A stretch of 64,000 nucleotides of DNA, from the NCBI GenBank assembly GCA_043392685.1, contig JBHZGM010000025.1; one strand, given 5' to 3'. Within the stretch, counting starts at the first letter, position 1. The number at the start of each line of letters is the position of its first letter. The stretch comes from Metapseudomonas sp043392685. Its GTDB lineage: Bacteria; Pseudomonadota; Gammaproteobacteria; Pseudomonadales; Pseudomonadaceae. The notes beneath the pieces are model-generated. The model ran no database searches, had not been told where the DNA came from, and saw only the letters and a list, made by a program, of their open reading frames with translations. Of this stretch, positions 16,334 through 24,470 are shown in pieces. A program made the translations under genes and the position numbers.

Positions 16334-17887
16334 ATGGAATGGATACTTGATCCCACGGCCTGGCTAGGCCTGCTGACCCTGATCGTCCTGGAGATCGTCC
16401 TCGGCATCGACAACCTGGTGTTCATCGCCATCCTGGCCGACAAGCTGCCGCCCCATCAGCGCGACCGCGCGCGGCTGATCGGCCTGTCGCTGGCGCTGAT
16501 CATGCGCCTGGGCCTGCTGGCGAGTATTTCCTGGCTCGTCACCCTCACCACGCCGCTGTTCGAGGTATTCGGCAAGAGCTTCTCTGGCCGCGACCTGATC
16601 ATGCTCTTCGGTGGTGTGTTCCTGCTGTTCAAGGCCACCATGGAACTGCATGAACGCCTGGAGGGCCGGGTCCACACACAGGGCGGCAGCCGAGCATATG
16701 CCCTGTTCTGGCCGGTGGTGGCGCAGATCGTGGTGCTGGACGCAGTGTTCTCCCTGGACGCGGTGATTACCGCCGTTGGCATGGTGGAGCACCTGGAAGT
16801 GATGATGATTGCCGTGGTTGTCTCCATCGGCCTGATGATCATCGCCAGCAAGCCTCTGACCGCCTTCGTCAACGCCCACCCGACGGTGATCATGCTGTGT
16901 CTGGGCTTCCTGATGATGATCGGCTTCAGCCTGACCGCCGAAGGCCTGGGTTTCCACATCCCGAAGGGCTACCTGTACGCCGCCATCGGCTTCTCGCTGC
17001 TGATCGAGGCCGCCAACCAACTGGTGCGCTGGCGCCGCAAGCGCCAGCTCCAGGGCGACCGCAGCGTGCGTGAGCGCACGGCCCACGCTGTGTTGCGCCT
17101 GTTGGGCGGGCGTGGTGTGGAGGCCGAAGAAGTCGGCGACGAAATCGCCGATCTGGTGGGTGCTGACGATGCTGGCAAGGCGCCCTTCGACCGCCGCGAG
17201 CGGATCATGATCAGCGGTGTGCTGGGGCTGGCAGAACGCCCGATCCACACCCTGATGACCAACCGCAGCGAGGTGGAGCGCATCGACCTGGACGAACCCC
17301 GCGAGGTCATCCGCGACGCCCTGCTGCGCTCACCTCACTCGCGACTGCTGGTAATCCGCGGCGGCGACGTGGACGAGCCCCTGGGCTACGTGCACAAGAA
17401 GGAACTGCTGCGCGAACTGCTGCAGGGCCGGGACCCGGATTTCACGCAGGTGCTGCGGGTTCCGCCCAACCTGCCGGAAAGCGCATCGGTGCTGGGCGCC
17501 CTGGAGGAAATGCGCAAGGCCTCTACCCACGTGGCCTTCGTGGTCAATGAGTTCGGCGGCTTCGAGGGCCTGTTGACCATGACCGACATACTCGAATCCA
17601 TCGCCGGCGAACTGCCCGATGCCAGCGAGGTGGACGGGCTGGATATCGAGCCATGCGATGGCGGCTGGAAGGTCAGCGGTGCGCTGAACCTCAGTCTTCT
17701 GGGCGAGCGCCTGGGCTTTTCCGCCAAGCCCGGCGAGGACTACCAGACCCTCGCCGGTCTCGCCATGAGCCTGCTGGACCGCCTGCCGGTGATGGGGGAT
17801 GCCCTGGAAGTGGACGGCTGGCAGCTGGAGGTGATCGAGGTGAAGGAAAGGCGGGTCAATCGCCTGCTGCTCAAGCCTTTGGCGTAG
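16334..17887 (+). CDS. TerC-family membrane protein with CBS pair and CorC/HlyC domain
   Basis: A 517-residue inner-membrane protein with the architecture of E. coli YoaE/YegH. Residues about 1-235 form the TerC domain of seven hydrophobic spans, with the metal-site motifs EIVLGIDNLVFI and DAVFSLDAVITA. Residues about 290-420 hold two CBS motifs, and the C-terminal 80 residues the transporter-associated domain of CorC/HlyC proteins (LEVDGWQLEVIEVKERRVNRLL). TerC proteins are linked to manganese export or metalation of secreted enzymes; which applies here is unknown. A long leader with a hairpin and a possible small ORF lies upstream, but I could not recognise the yybP-ykoY manganese riboswitch in it. 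Confidence 0.85.
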   Translation: MEWILDPTAWLGLLTLIVLEIVLGIDNLVFIAILADKLPPHQRDRARLIGLSLALIMRLGLLASISWLVTLTTPLFEVFGKSFSGRDLIMLFGGVFLLFKATMELHERLEGRVHTQGGSRAYALFWPVVAQIVVLDAVFSLDAVITAVGMVEHLEVMMIAVVVSIGLMIIASKPLTAFVNAHPTVIMLCLGFLMMIGFSLTAEGLGFHIPKGYLYAAIGFSLLIEAANQLVRWRRKRQLQGDRSVRERTAHAVLRLLGGRGVEAEEVGDEIADLVGADDAGKAPFDRRERIMISGVLGLAERPIHTLMTNRSEVERIDLDEPREVIRDALLRSPHSRLLVIRGGDVDEPLGYVHKKELLRELLQGRDPDFTQVLRVPPNLPESASVLGALEEMRKASTHVAFVVNEFGGFEGLLTMTDILESIAGELPDASEVDGLDIEPCDGGWKVSGALNLSLLGERLGFSAKPGEDYQTLAGLAMSLLDRLPVMGDALEVDGWQLEVIEVKERRVNRLLLKPLA

Positions 17888-17900
17888 ATGAGCCGAGACA

Positions 17901-17998
17901 TTGTGGGGGCGATTTCAATCGCTGAGCGGGCTGCAGGCTCGCCCCACGAGGTCACAGGGCCGCTTCGCGCCCCATCGCGAATAAATTCGCCCCCACAA
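17901..17998. repeat. REP-like inverted repeat, GTGGGGGCGAAT family (copy 3)
   Basis: About 98 bp starting TTGTGGGGGCGATTTCAATC and ending AATAAATTCGCCCCCACA. The ends match the copies at 6085 and 11857, while the centre (CGGGCTGCAGGCTCGCCCC) has diverged. It lies just before a two-way terminator between convergent genes. Confidence 0.75.
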
Positions 17999-18003
17999 AA
18001 AGC

Positions 18004-18030
18004 AACGGCGCCATCGAGGCGCCGTTTTTT
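18004..18030. terminator. Bidirectional rho-independent terminator between the TerC gene and mscL
   Basis: AACGGCGCC (18004-18012) and GGCGCCGTT (18018-18026) form a 9-bp stem with a 5-nt loop, followed by a T-run on the + strand. A shorter T-rich tail on the - strand can serve mscL. Confidence 0.85.
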
Positions 18031-18042
18031 ATGCGATGTCCG

Positions 18043-18459
18043 TCAGGACTGCTTGTCCCGCTGCGCCTTCAGCAGGTCGCGGATCTCGGTCAGCAGCTCC
18101 TGGTCCTTGGTGGGCGCCGGTGGTGCTTCCGGGGCAGCGGCCTCTTCACGCTTGAGCTTGTTGATCGCCTTGACCCCCACGAAGATCGCGAAGGCGATGA
18201 TGACGAAATCGAGCACGGTCTGGATGAACTTGCCATAAGCCAGCACTACCGCCGGAATATCGCCCTCAGCGGCCTTGAGGGTGATGGCCAGGTCGGAAAA
18301 GTCGACCCCGCCGATCAGCAGGCCAATGGGCGGCATGATCACGTCGCCCACGAAGGACGAGACGATCTTGCCGAAGGCGGCACCAATGATGATGCCCACG
18401 GCCATGTCGACCACATTGCCCTTGACGGCGAAGGCTTTGAATTCACTGAGCAGGCTCAT
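18043..18459 (-). CDS. mscL: Large-conductance mechanosensitive channel
   Basis: A 138-residue inner-membrane channel that opens under membrane tension to release solutes during hypo-osmotic shock. It shows the N-terminal helix (MSLLSEFKAFAVKGNVVDMA), the glycine-rich TM1 pore (AVGIIIGAAFGKIVSS), a periplasmic loop, TM2 (about residues 80-100), and a charged cytoplasmic C-terminal helix. AGGGAG precedes the ATG. A proline- and alanine-rich linker (EEAAAPEAPPAP) before the C-terminal helix is typical of pseudomonad versions. Confidence 0.95.
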   Translation of the reverse strand: MSLLSEFKAFAVKGNVVDMAVGIIIGAAFGKIVSSFVGDVIMPPIGLLIGGVDFSDLAITLKAAEGDIPAVVLAYGKFIQTVLDFVIIAFAIFVGVKAINKLKREEAAAPEAPPAPTKDQELLTEIRDLLKAQRDKQS

Positions 18460-18666
18460 GTTTCACTCCCTGAGTTCTGGTTTTAAGGCTGAAGTGTAAT
18501 TCAACGAATCGAGGCTTCCAGTGCTGGTCACCTCCTTGTGCGCCGCACATGCTAGGGCCCGGCATGGCCGCTGCCAAGCCTGCCGGGTGTTTCCGTCGGG
18601 TGGCGCTTTCCGCCGCTGGACACTGGTCTAGCCTGAGAGTGAGGCTGCAAGAGGAGGGTCGCTGCC

Positions 18667-18912
18667 ATGCCACTAGAACACCACCCGCTCAACCGTGAAT
18701 TCCCGGAGTTCAAGGACACCATGCGCACGCTGCTGCAGAGCGATGCGCACTTTGCCCGGTTGGCGGGGGAGTATCAGGAACTGGATTCGCGCATCTATGA
18801 AGTCGAGGACGGCAACCAGGCCCTCGACGACAACACTTTGCACGGCTGGAAGCTGCAAAGGGTTGCGCTGAAGGACGAGATCGCCCGGCTGCTCAAGAGT
18901 GCCAAGGGCTGA
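18667..18912 (+). CDS. YdcH-family (DUF465) small protein
   Basis: An 81-residue charged, helical protein of the DUF465/YdcH family, with the characteristic HPL start (LEHHPLNREFPEF) and the DSRIYEVEDGNQALDD turn between two helices. RBS GAGGAGG lies upstream. It likely forms an antiparallel helical hairpin. Its cellular role is unknown. The gene lies in a run of short genes between mscL and radA, as in P. aeruginosa. Confidence 0.8.
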   Translation: MPLEHHPLNREFPEFKDTMRTLLQSDAHFARLAGEYQELDSRIYEVEDGNQALDDNTLHGWKLQRVALKDEIARLLKSAKG

Positions 18913-18991
18913 CGAGGCGACTTGATCGGGGTCAACGGGGGCGGGGAGGTGGCCGGATAGGCTGGGGCGTCCCTTTTCCGGAGCCCGTCCC

Positions 18992-19243
18992 ATGCCTGCC
19001 ACCACCCCGCCGCCCGTATCTGCCGAGCGTCAGCAAGCCATCGAGCGTCTGGAACGCCTGCAACAGCAGTACGACCTGCTGCAACGTCGCATCGCGCGCG
19101 TCGAGGAGGGCAGCGAGCCGCTGGACGGCTCCAGCCTGATCATCCTGCGCATGCGCCTTGACGGCCTGCGCCGGGACATGGAGCGACAGTATCGGCGTGC
19201 CCGCGGCCAGTGCTGCAACTGCGGCGGCGGTTGCCGGGGGTGA
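18992..19243 (+). CDS. Small coiled-coil protein with CCNCGGGC tail
   Basis: An 83-residue protein that I do not recognise from any characterised family. A helical, arginine- and glutamate-rich segment (about residues 10-70, predicted coiled coil with heptad leucines) is followed by RGQCCNCGGGCRG, with four cysteines that could bind a metal. It lies just before radA and matches the position of a conserved hypothetical gene in P. aeruginosa. The ATG follows a GGAG at 18979-18982. Confidence 0.65.
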   Translation: MPATTPPPVSAERQQAIERLERLQQQYDLLQRRIARVEEGSEPLDGSSLIILRMRLDGLRRDMERQYRRARGQCCNCGGGCRG

Positions 19244-19286
19244 TCCGCTATCATGCGGGCTTTCGTGTTTCTGACGGAGTCCGCTG

Positions 19287-20654
19287 ATGGCCAAGGCCAA
19301 GCGCTTGTACGGCTGCACCGAGTGCGGCGCCACCTTTCCCAAATGGGCCGGCCAGTGCGCCGATTGCGGGGCATGGAACACCCTGGTGGAAACCGTGCTG
19401 GAGGGCGCCGCGGCGTCTTCCTCGGGCGGCCGCGGCGGCTGGGCTGGCCAGCAGGCGCAGATCAAGACCCTGGCCGAGGTCAGCGTCGAGGAAATGCCGC
19501 GCTTCTCCACCGCGTCCACCGAGCTGGACCGCGTCCTCGGCGGCGGCCTGGTGGATGGCTCGGTGGTGCTGATCGGCGGTGATCCGGGCATCGGCAAGTC
19601 CACCATTCTCCTGCAGACCCTCTGCAACATCGCCACGCGCTTCCCCGCCCTTTATGTCACCGGTGAGGAATCCCAGCAGCAGGTGGCCATGCGCGCTCGC
19701 CGCCTGGGCCTGCCGGAAGACAAGCTCAAGGTCATGACCGAGACCTGCATCGAAGCCATCATCGCCACCGCCCGGCTGGAAAAGCCGAAGGTGATGGTGA
19801 TCGACTCCATCCAGACCATCTTCACCGAGCAATTGCAGTCCGCCCCCGGCGGCGTGGCCCAGGTGCGCGAGAGCGCGGCCCTGCTGGTGCGATTCGCCAA
19901 ACAGAGCGGCACGGCGATCTTCCTGGTCGGCCACGTGACCAAGGAAGGCGCCCTGGCCGGCCCCCGCGTGCTGGAGCACATGGTGGACACGGTGCTCTAT
20001 TTCGAGGGCGAATCCGATGGCCGCCTGCGCCTGCTGCGGGCGGTGAAGAACCGTTTCGGCGCGGTGAACGAGCTGGGCGTGTTCGGCATGACCGACAAGG
20101 GTCTGAAGGAAGTCTCCAACCCTTCGGCGATCTTCCTCACCCGCGCCCAGGAATCCGTGCCCGGCAGCGTGGTGATGGCCACCTGGGAGGGGTCGCGGCC
20201 CATGCTGGTCGAGGTCCAGGCCCTGGTGGACACCAGCCACCTGGCCAACCCGCGAAGGGTGACCCTGGGCCTGGACCAGAACCGCCTGGCCATGCTGCTG
20301 GCGGTGCTGCACCGCCATGGCGGCATTCCCACCTACGACCAGGACGTGTTCCTCAACGTGGTGGGCGGTGTGAAGGTGCTGGAGACCGCCTCCGACCTGG
20401 CGCTGATCGCCGCCATCATCTCCAGCCTGCGCAATCGTCCGCTGGCCCATGACGTTCTGGTGTTCGGCGAGGTCGGGCTTTCCGGCGAGGTACGCCCGGT
20501 GCCCAGCGGCCAGGAGCGCCTGAAGGAAGCTGCCAAGCACGGCTTCAAGCGCGCGATCGTGCCCAGGGGCAACGCGCCCAAGGAGAATCCGCCGGGGCTT
20601 GATGTGATCGCGGTGACGCGCCTGGAGCAGGCACTGGATGCGCTGTTCGAATAG
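19287..20654 (+). CDS. radA: DNA repair protein RadA
   Basis: A 455-residue RecA-related ATPase that promotes branch migration during recombinational repair. It has the N-terminal four-cysteine zinc finger (CTECGATFPKWAGQCADC, residues 10-27), the Walker A loop GGDPGIGKST (about residues 98-107), the RadA-specific KNRFG motif (about residue 253), and a C-terminal Lon-protease-like domain without protease activity (VFGEVGLSGEVRPV). Length and motifs are complete. The gene is followed by a 170-bp gap holding a GGTGCGC/GCGCACC hairpin at 20674-20690. Confidence 0.96.
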   Translation: MAKAKRLYGCTECGATFPKWAGQCADCGAWNTLVETVLEGAAASSSGGRGGWAGQQAQIKTLAEVSVEEMPRFSTASTELDRVLGGGLVDGSVVLIGGDPGIGKSTILLQTLCNIATRFPALYVTGEESQQQVAMRARRLGLPEDKLKVMTETCIEAIIATARLEKPKVMVIDSIQTIFTEQLQSAPGGVAQVRESAALLVRFAKQSGTAIFLVGHVTKEGALAGPRVLEHMVDTVLYFEGESDGRLRLLRAVKNRFGAVNELGVFGMTDKGLKEVSNPSAIFLTRAQESVPGSVVMATWEGSRPMLVEVQALVDTSHLANPRRVTLGLDQNRLAMLLAVLHRHGGIPTYDQDVFLNVVGGVKVLETASDLALIAAIISSLRNRPLAHDVLVFGEVGLSGEVRPVPSGQERLKEAAKHGFKRAIVPRGNAPKENPPGLDVIAVTRLEQALDALFE

Positions 20655-20824
20655 CCGATTACGCCTCGGAACCGGTGCGCGCGGCGCACCTTGCGCCTTT
20701 AACGAGGATGACAATCCACCGTGCGCACCAGCGGTTTGACCTGGCGCAGAAGACACGCCCGGTTCAGGCCAAGCCAAAGAGGTCGGCCTTGTAGGATACC
20801 CATCAAGGGCGGGTGTGAAGGCTG

Positions 20825-21193
20825 CTAGGACTCGCCCAATGCCGTCAGCTCACGTTCCAGCAGCGCTTCGCTGCCGAGGTTGAGCTCCACCAGGCGGCGC
20901 AGGTGGCTGATGGAGTCCAGGTCGACATGGCGGCAGATGAAACCCAGCTGGTCGCCCTGGGCGCGGGTCAGTTCCACTTCCATCGCGACCTGAACGCCGG
21001 CCCCCAGGTCGATGCGGACGTCGAAGGGCTTGGCCGGGTCGCCATCCCAGTCCGACGGGCGAATCACCAGCAGGCCCTTGAGGGATATGTCGTGCAGCTC
21101 CGCCACCCAGCGCCTGTCGTCCTGCGCGATGGTGGTGGCGGCATCGAAGTGGATGCGGTGGAAGCGCCGACGTTCGCTGGCGATTTCACTCAT
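20825..21193 (-). CDS. mapZ: PilZ-domain c-di-GMP receptor (MapZ-like)
   Basis: A 122-residue single-domain PilZ protein. The c-di-GMP-binding motifs are intact: RRRFHR (RxxxR, about residues 8-13) and DISLKG (D/NxSxxG, about residue 35). The C-terminal segment DSISHLRRLVELNLG is nearly identical to what I recall of P. aeruginosa MapZ (PA4608), which inhibits the chemotaxis methyltransferase CheR1 when loaded with c-di-GMP. The ATG at 21193 is chosen because AGGAG lies 7 bp upstream; another ATG 6 bp earlier is too close. It diverges from the DUF3015 gene and, as in PAO1, lies next to radA. Confidence 0.85.
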   Translation of the reverse strand: MSEIASERRRFHRIHFDAATTIAQDDRRWVAELHDISLKGLLVIRPSDWDGDPAKPFDVRIDLGAGVQVAMEVELTRAQGDQLGFICRHVDLDSISHLRRLVELNLGSEALLERELTALGES

Positions 21194-21424
21194 GTTCATG
21201 CTCCTGCGAGATTCCAACCACTATAGACAAGGCGCTCCAGGCCTTCATTCGCCCAGGTGCCGCCAGATCCACAAAATCATTGCCGCAATCGCCAGCGCCG
21301 GCTGGGTGGAGAAGTCGGCACGGCCGGTGGCCGATAAGGCGAGCCGGAGTCGGTTTGACAGTTCTCCATACGTCGCCAAAGCTGCTTATGCGGTTTCTCT
21401 ATAAATTCCAGCGGAGCGCCAATA

Positions 21425-21931
21425 ATGGATATGCGACTTCTGAAAAAGGCTTTGATTGCGGGGCTGCTCGGCGCAGCCAGCGTGGCGGCGCAGGCCGACC
21501 AGGCGGGTGGCGGTGGTTGCGGCTGGGGCAACATGCTGTTCGAAGGCCAGCGCGGCCTGGCCCCGCACCTGCTGGCCACCACCACCAACGGTACGTCCGG
21601 TAATGCCACCTTCGGCCTGACCTCGGGTACCAACGGTTGTGATTCCAGTGTGCGCCTGGGCTATGGCGGCCGCTCCTGGCTGGCCATGAACGGCATGCTC
21701 GACAACATTGCCGAAGACATGGCCCTGGGCAAGGGCGAGGCGCTGGACGCCTATGCGACCCTGCTGGGCATCGAACAGTCCGATCGCGCCCACTTCGCCC
21801 AGGTCACCCAGGCCAACTTCTCCACCATCTTCTCCTCGCCAGACGTCACTGGGGATCAGGTGCTCGCCGCCACGCTCGACGTCATGAGCCGTGACCAGCA
21901 GCTGGCCCGTTATGCCAAGCAGCCGAGCTAA
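21425..21931 (+). CDS. DUF3015 exported protein
   Basis: A 168-residue protein with a signal peptide (MDMRLLKKALIAGLLGAASVAAQA, cleavage near residue 24), then the DUF3015 segment GGGCGWGNMLFEGQRG and SGTNGCDSS. The ATG at 21425 is 8 bp after GGAG. It corresponds to PA4607 by position. The role is unknown; it is probably periplasmic. A terminator follows at 21950. Confidence 0.8.
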   Translation: MDMRLLKKALIAGLLGAASVAAQADQAGGGGCGWGNMLFEGQRGLAPHLLATTTNGTSGNATFGLTSGTNGCDSSVRLGYGGRSWLAMNGMLDNIAEDMALGKGEALDAYATLLGIEQSDRAHFAQVTQANFSTIFSSPDVTGDQVLAATLDVMSRDQQLARYAKQPS

Positions 21932-21949
21932 GTCCGACAGGGCATAAGA

Positions 21950-21974
21950 AAGCCGGGCCTTGCCCGGCTTTTTT
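21950..21974 (+). terminator. Rho-independent terminator after the DUF3015 gene
   Basis: AAGCCGGGC (21950-21958) pairs with GCCCGGCTT (21962-21970) around a 3-nt loop, followed by a T-run. Confidence 0.9.
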
Positions 21975-22084
21975 CTAGCCCCCTGTCGCTGAAAGGACCA
22001 TTCCAGACCCGGTTCGGTCATGGCCATTTCCACAGGGACTAAGCTTGTGCGGCAGCTTGTCTGTTCATTCATTCGGAGCTCCCC

Positions 22085-24151
22085 ATGAACAATAACAACA
22101 GCGTCCTGCGCCACCTGCCCTGGGCAGTGGTGGCCGTGGCCGGCGCCTGCGCCCTGGGTGTCGTCGCGTTGCGGCGCGGTGAAGCGATCAATGCACTGTG
22201 GATAGTGGTCGCGGCCGTTGCCCTGTATCTGGTCGCCTATCGCTACTACAGCCTGTTCATTGCCACCAGAGTGATGCAGCTCGATCCAGCTCGCGCCACG
22301 CCGGCCGTCCTTCACAATGACGGCCTGGATTTCGTCCCAACCAACAAACACGTGCTCTTCGGGCACCACTTCGCTGCCATCGCCGGCGCCGGTCCGCTGG
22401 TGGGCCCGGTACTCGCTGCGCAGATGGGCTACCTGCCCGGCACCCTCTGGCTGATCGCCGGCGTGGTCCTGGCCGGTGCGGTGCAGGACTTCATGGTGCT
22501 GTTCATTTCCAGCCGTCGTGACGGTCGTTCCCTGGGCGACCTGGTGCGTGAGGAGATGGGCCAGGTGGCTGGCACCATCGCGCTGTTCGGCGCCTTCCTG
22601 ATCATGATCATCATCCTCGCGGTGCTCTCGCTGATCGTGGTGAAGGCCCTGGCGGAAAGCCCCTGGGGCATGTTCACGGTGATGGCGACCATCCCCATCG
22701 CGATGCTGATGGGGCTCTACATGCGTTATATCCGCCCGGGCCGCATTGGCGAGATTTCGGTGGTGGGCGTGGTCCTGCTGCTGACTTCCATCTGGCTCGG
22801 CGGCCAGGTCGCCGCCGACCCGGTCTGGGGCCCGGCGTTCACCTTCAGCGGCGTGCAGATCACCTGGATGCTGATCGGCTACGGCTTCGTCGCCGCCGTG
22901 CTGCCGGTGTGGCTGATCCTCGCCCCGCGTGACTACCTGTCGACCTTCCTCAAGATCGGCACCATTGTGGCGCTGGCCATCGGCATCCTGATCACCATGC
23001 CGGAGCTGAAGATGCCGGCGCTGACCCAGTTCGTCGACGGCACTGGCCCGGTATGGAAGGGCACCCTGTTCCCCTTCCTGTTCATCACCATCGCCTGCGG
23101 CGCGGTTTCCGGCTTCCATGCGCTGATCAGCTCCGGTACCACGCCGAAGATGCTGGCCAGTGAGTCCCATGCTCGCTACATCGGCTACGGCGGCATGCTG
23201 ATGGAATCCTTCGTTGCCATCATGGCCATGGTCGCCGCCTCGGTGATCGAGCCGGGCGTGTACTTCGCCATGAACAGCCCGCCGGCCGTGGTGGGGGCGG
23301 ATGTCACCAGCGTGGCGGCGGCGGTGAGCAACTGGGGCTTCGCCATCACCCCCGAGCAACTGCAGGCGACCGCCAGGGACATTGGCGAACACACCATCCT
23401 GGCCCGTGCCGGCGGCGCGCCGACCCTGGCCGTGGGTATCGCGCAGATCCTTCACCAGGTGCTGCCGGGTGAGAACACCATGGCCTTCTGGTACCACTTC
23501 GCGATCCTCTTCGAGGCGCTGTTCATCCTCACCGCGGTGGACGCCGGTACCCGCGCCGGTCGCTTCATGCTGCAGGACCTCTTGGGCAACTTCGTCCCGG
23601 CGCTGAGAAAGACCGAGTCCTGGACTGCCAACGTCATCGCCACCGCCGGTTGCGTGGCCCTCTGGGGCTGGCTGCTGTACCAGGGCGTGATCGACCCGCT
23701 GGGTGGCATCAACACCCTGTGGCCGCTGTTCGGCATTTCCAACCAGATGCTCGCCGGCATCGCCCTGATGCTGGGCTGCGTGGTGCTGATCAAGATGAAG
23801 CGCCAGCGCTATGTATGGGTGACGCTGATTCCGGCGACCTGGCTACTGATCTGCACCACCAGCGCCGGTGTGATCAAGCTCATCGACCCGAACCCGGCCG
23901 TTGGCTTCCTGGCCCTGGCCAGGAAATACAGCGACGCCCTGGACGCCGGGCAGGTGCTGGCGCCGGCCAAGGACATCGGCCAGATGCAGAACGTGATCTT
24001 CAACGCCTACACCAACGCGACCCTGACCGCGTTGTTCCTCTTTGTGGTGCTGAGCATCCTGTTCTACGCCATCAAGGTGGGCAGAAACGCCTGGATGAAG
24101 CCGGAGCGCACCGACAAGGAATCGCCGTTCCAGCCGGTTCCGGACGCTTGA
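22085..24151 (+). CDS. cstA: Carbon starvation protein A / pyruvate-peptide transporter
   Basis: A 688-residue polytopic inner-membrane protein of the CstA family (transporters of peptides and pyruvate, induced in starvation in E. coli). Conserved segments include NKHVLFGHHFAAIAGAGPLVGPVLAAQ (about residues 80-106; key residues H88, H89, G95, G97) and ALISSGTTPKML near residue 350. About 16-18 hydrophobic spans are apparent. It is followed after 13 bp by its usual DUF466 partner, and the pair matches PA4606-PA4605. Confidence 0.92.
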   Translation: MNNNNSVLRHLPWAVVAVAGACALGVVALRRGEAINALWIVVAAVALYLVAYRYYSLFIATRVMQLDPARATPAVLHNDGLDFVPTNKHVLFGHHFAAIAGAGPLVGPVLAAQMGYLPGTLWLIAGVVLAGAVQDFMVLFISSRRDGRSLGDLVREEMGQVAGTIALFGAFLIMIIILAVLSLIVVKALAESPWGMFTVMATIPIAMLMGLYMRYIRPGRIGEISVVGVVLLLTSIWLGGQVAADPVWGPAFTFSGVQITWMLIGYGFVAAVLPVWLILAPRDYLSTFLKIGTIVALAIGILITMPELKMPALTQFVDGTGPVWKGTLFPFLFITIACGAVSGFHALISSGTTPKMLASESHARYIGYGGMLMESFVAIMAMVAASVIEPGVYFAMNSPPAVVGADVTSVAAAVSNWGFAITPEQLQATARDIGEHTILARAGGAPTLAVGIAQILHQVLPGENTMAFWYHFAILFEALFILTAVDAGTRAGRFMLQDLLGNFVPALRKTESWTANVIATAGCVALWGWLLYQGVIDPLGGINTLWPLFGISNQMLAGIALMLGCVVLIKMKRQRYVWVTLIPATWLLICTTSAGVIKLIDPNPAVGFLALARKYSDALDAGQVLAPAKDIGQMQNVIFNAYTNATLTALFLFVVLSILFYAIKVGRNAWMKPERTDKESPFQPVPDA

Positions 24152-24164
24152 GGAGACCACGAGC

Positions 24165-24368
24165 ATGTTCAATGACCTGAGCCGCATGGGTAAGTACCTC
24201 GGGCAGGCCGCGCGCATGCTGGTGGGCATGCCCGACTACGACAATTACGTCGAGCACATGCACAACAAGCACCCGGACAAGCCGGTGATGACTTACGAGG
24301 AGTTCTTCCGCGAGCGCCAGGAGGCGCGTTATGGCGGCGGCAAGGGACGGCCTGTGCGTTGTTGCTGA
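24165..24368 (+). CDS. YbdD/YjiX-family (DUF466) protein, CstA partner
   Basis: A 67-residue protein of the DUF466 family, almost always encoded immediately after cstA. The core MLVGMPDYDNYVEHM and PVMTYEEFFRERQEARYG segments are typical, and it ends in CC. GGAG precedes its ATG. It may modulate or assemble the transporter; no mechanism is visible in the sequence. Confidence 0.88.
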   Translation: MFNDLSRMGKYLGQAARMLVGMPDYDNYVEHMHNKHPDKPVMTYEEFFRERQEARYGGGKGRPVRCC

Positions 24369-24387
24369 GCTGAGAAGCAGAGGCAGG

Positions 24388-24420
24388 GAGCGCCACGCAT
24401 TGTCGTGGCGCTCTTTTTTT
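24388..24420 (+). terminator. Rho-independent terminator after the cstA-DUF466 pair
   Basis: GAGCGCCACG (24388-24397) and CGTGGCGCTC (24404-24413) form a 10-bp stem with a 6-nt loop and a T-run. Confidence 0.92.
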
Positions 24421-24432
24421 CGCCCAAGAAGA

Positions 24433-24452
24433 AGCCCGGCATGTGCCGGGCT
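24433..24452 (-). terminator. Probable glyA terminator hairpin
   Basis: AGCCCGGCA and TGCCGGGCT form a 9-bp stem just after the glyA stop on the - strand; the tail is TCTTCTT, only moderately T-rich. Confidence 0.65.
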
Positions 24453-24470
24453 CCTTCGTTGCGCGGTTGC

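Noticed and set aside
20674..20690. GGTGCGC/GCGCACC hairpin as radA terminator
   Set aside because: A 7-bp stem with no T-run; too weak to call as a terminator.
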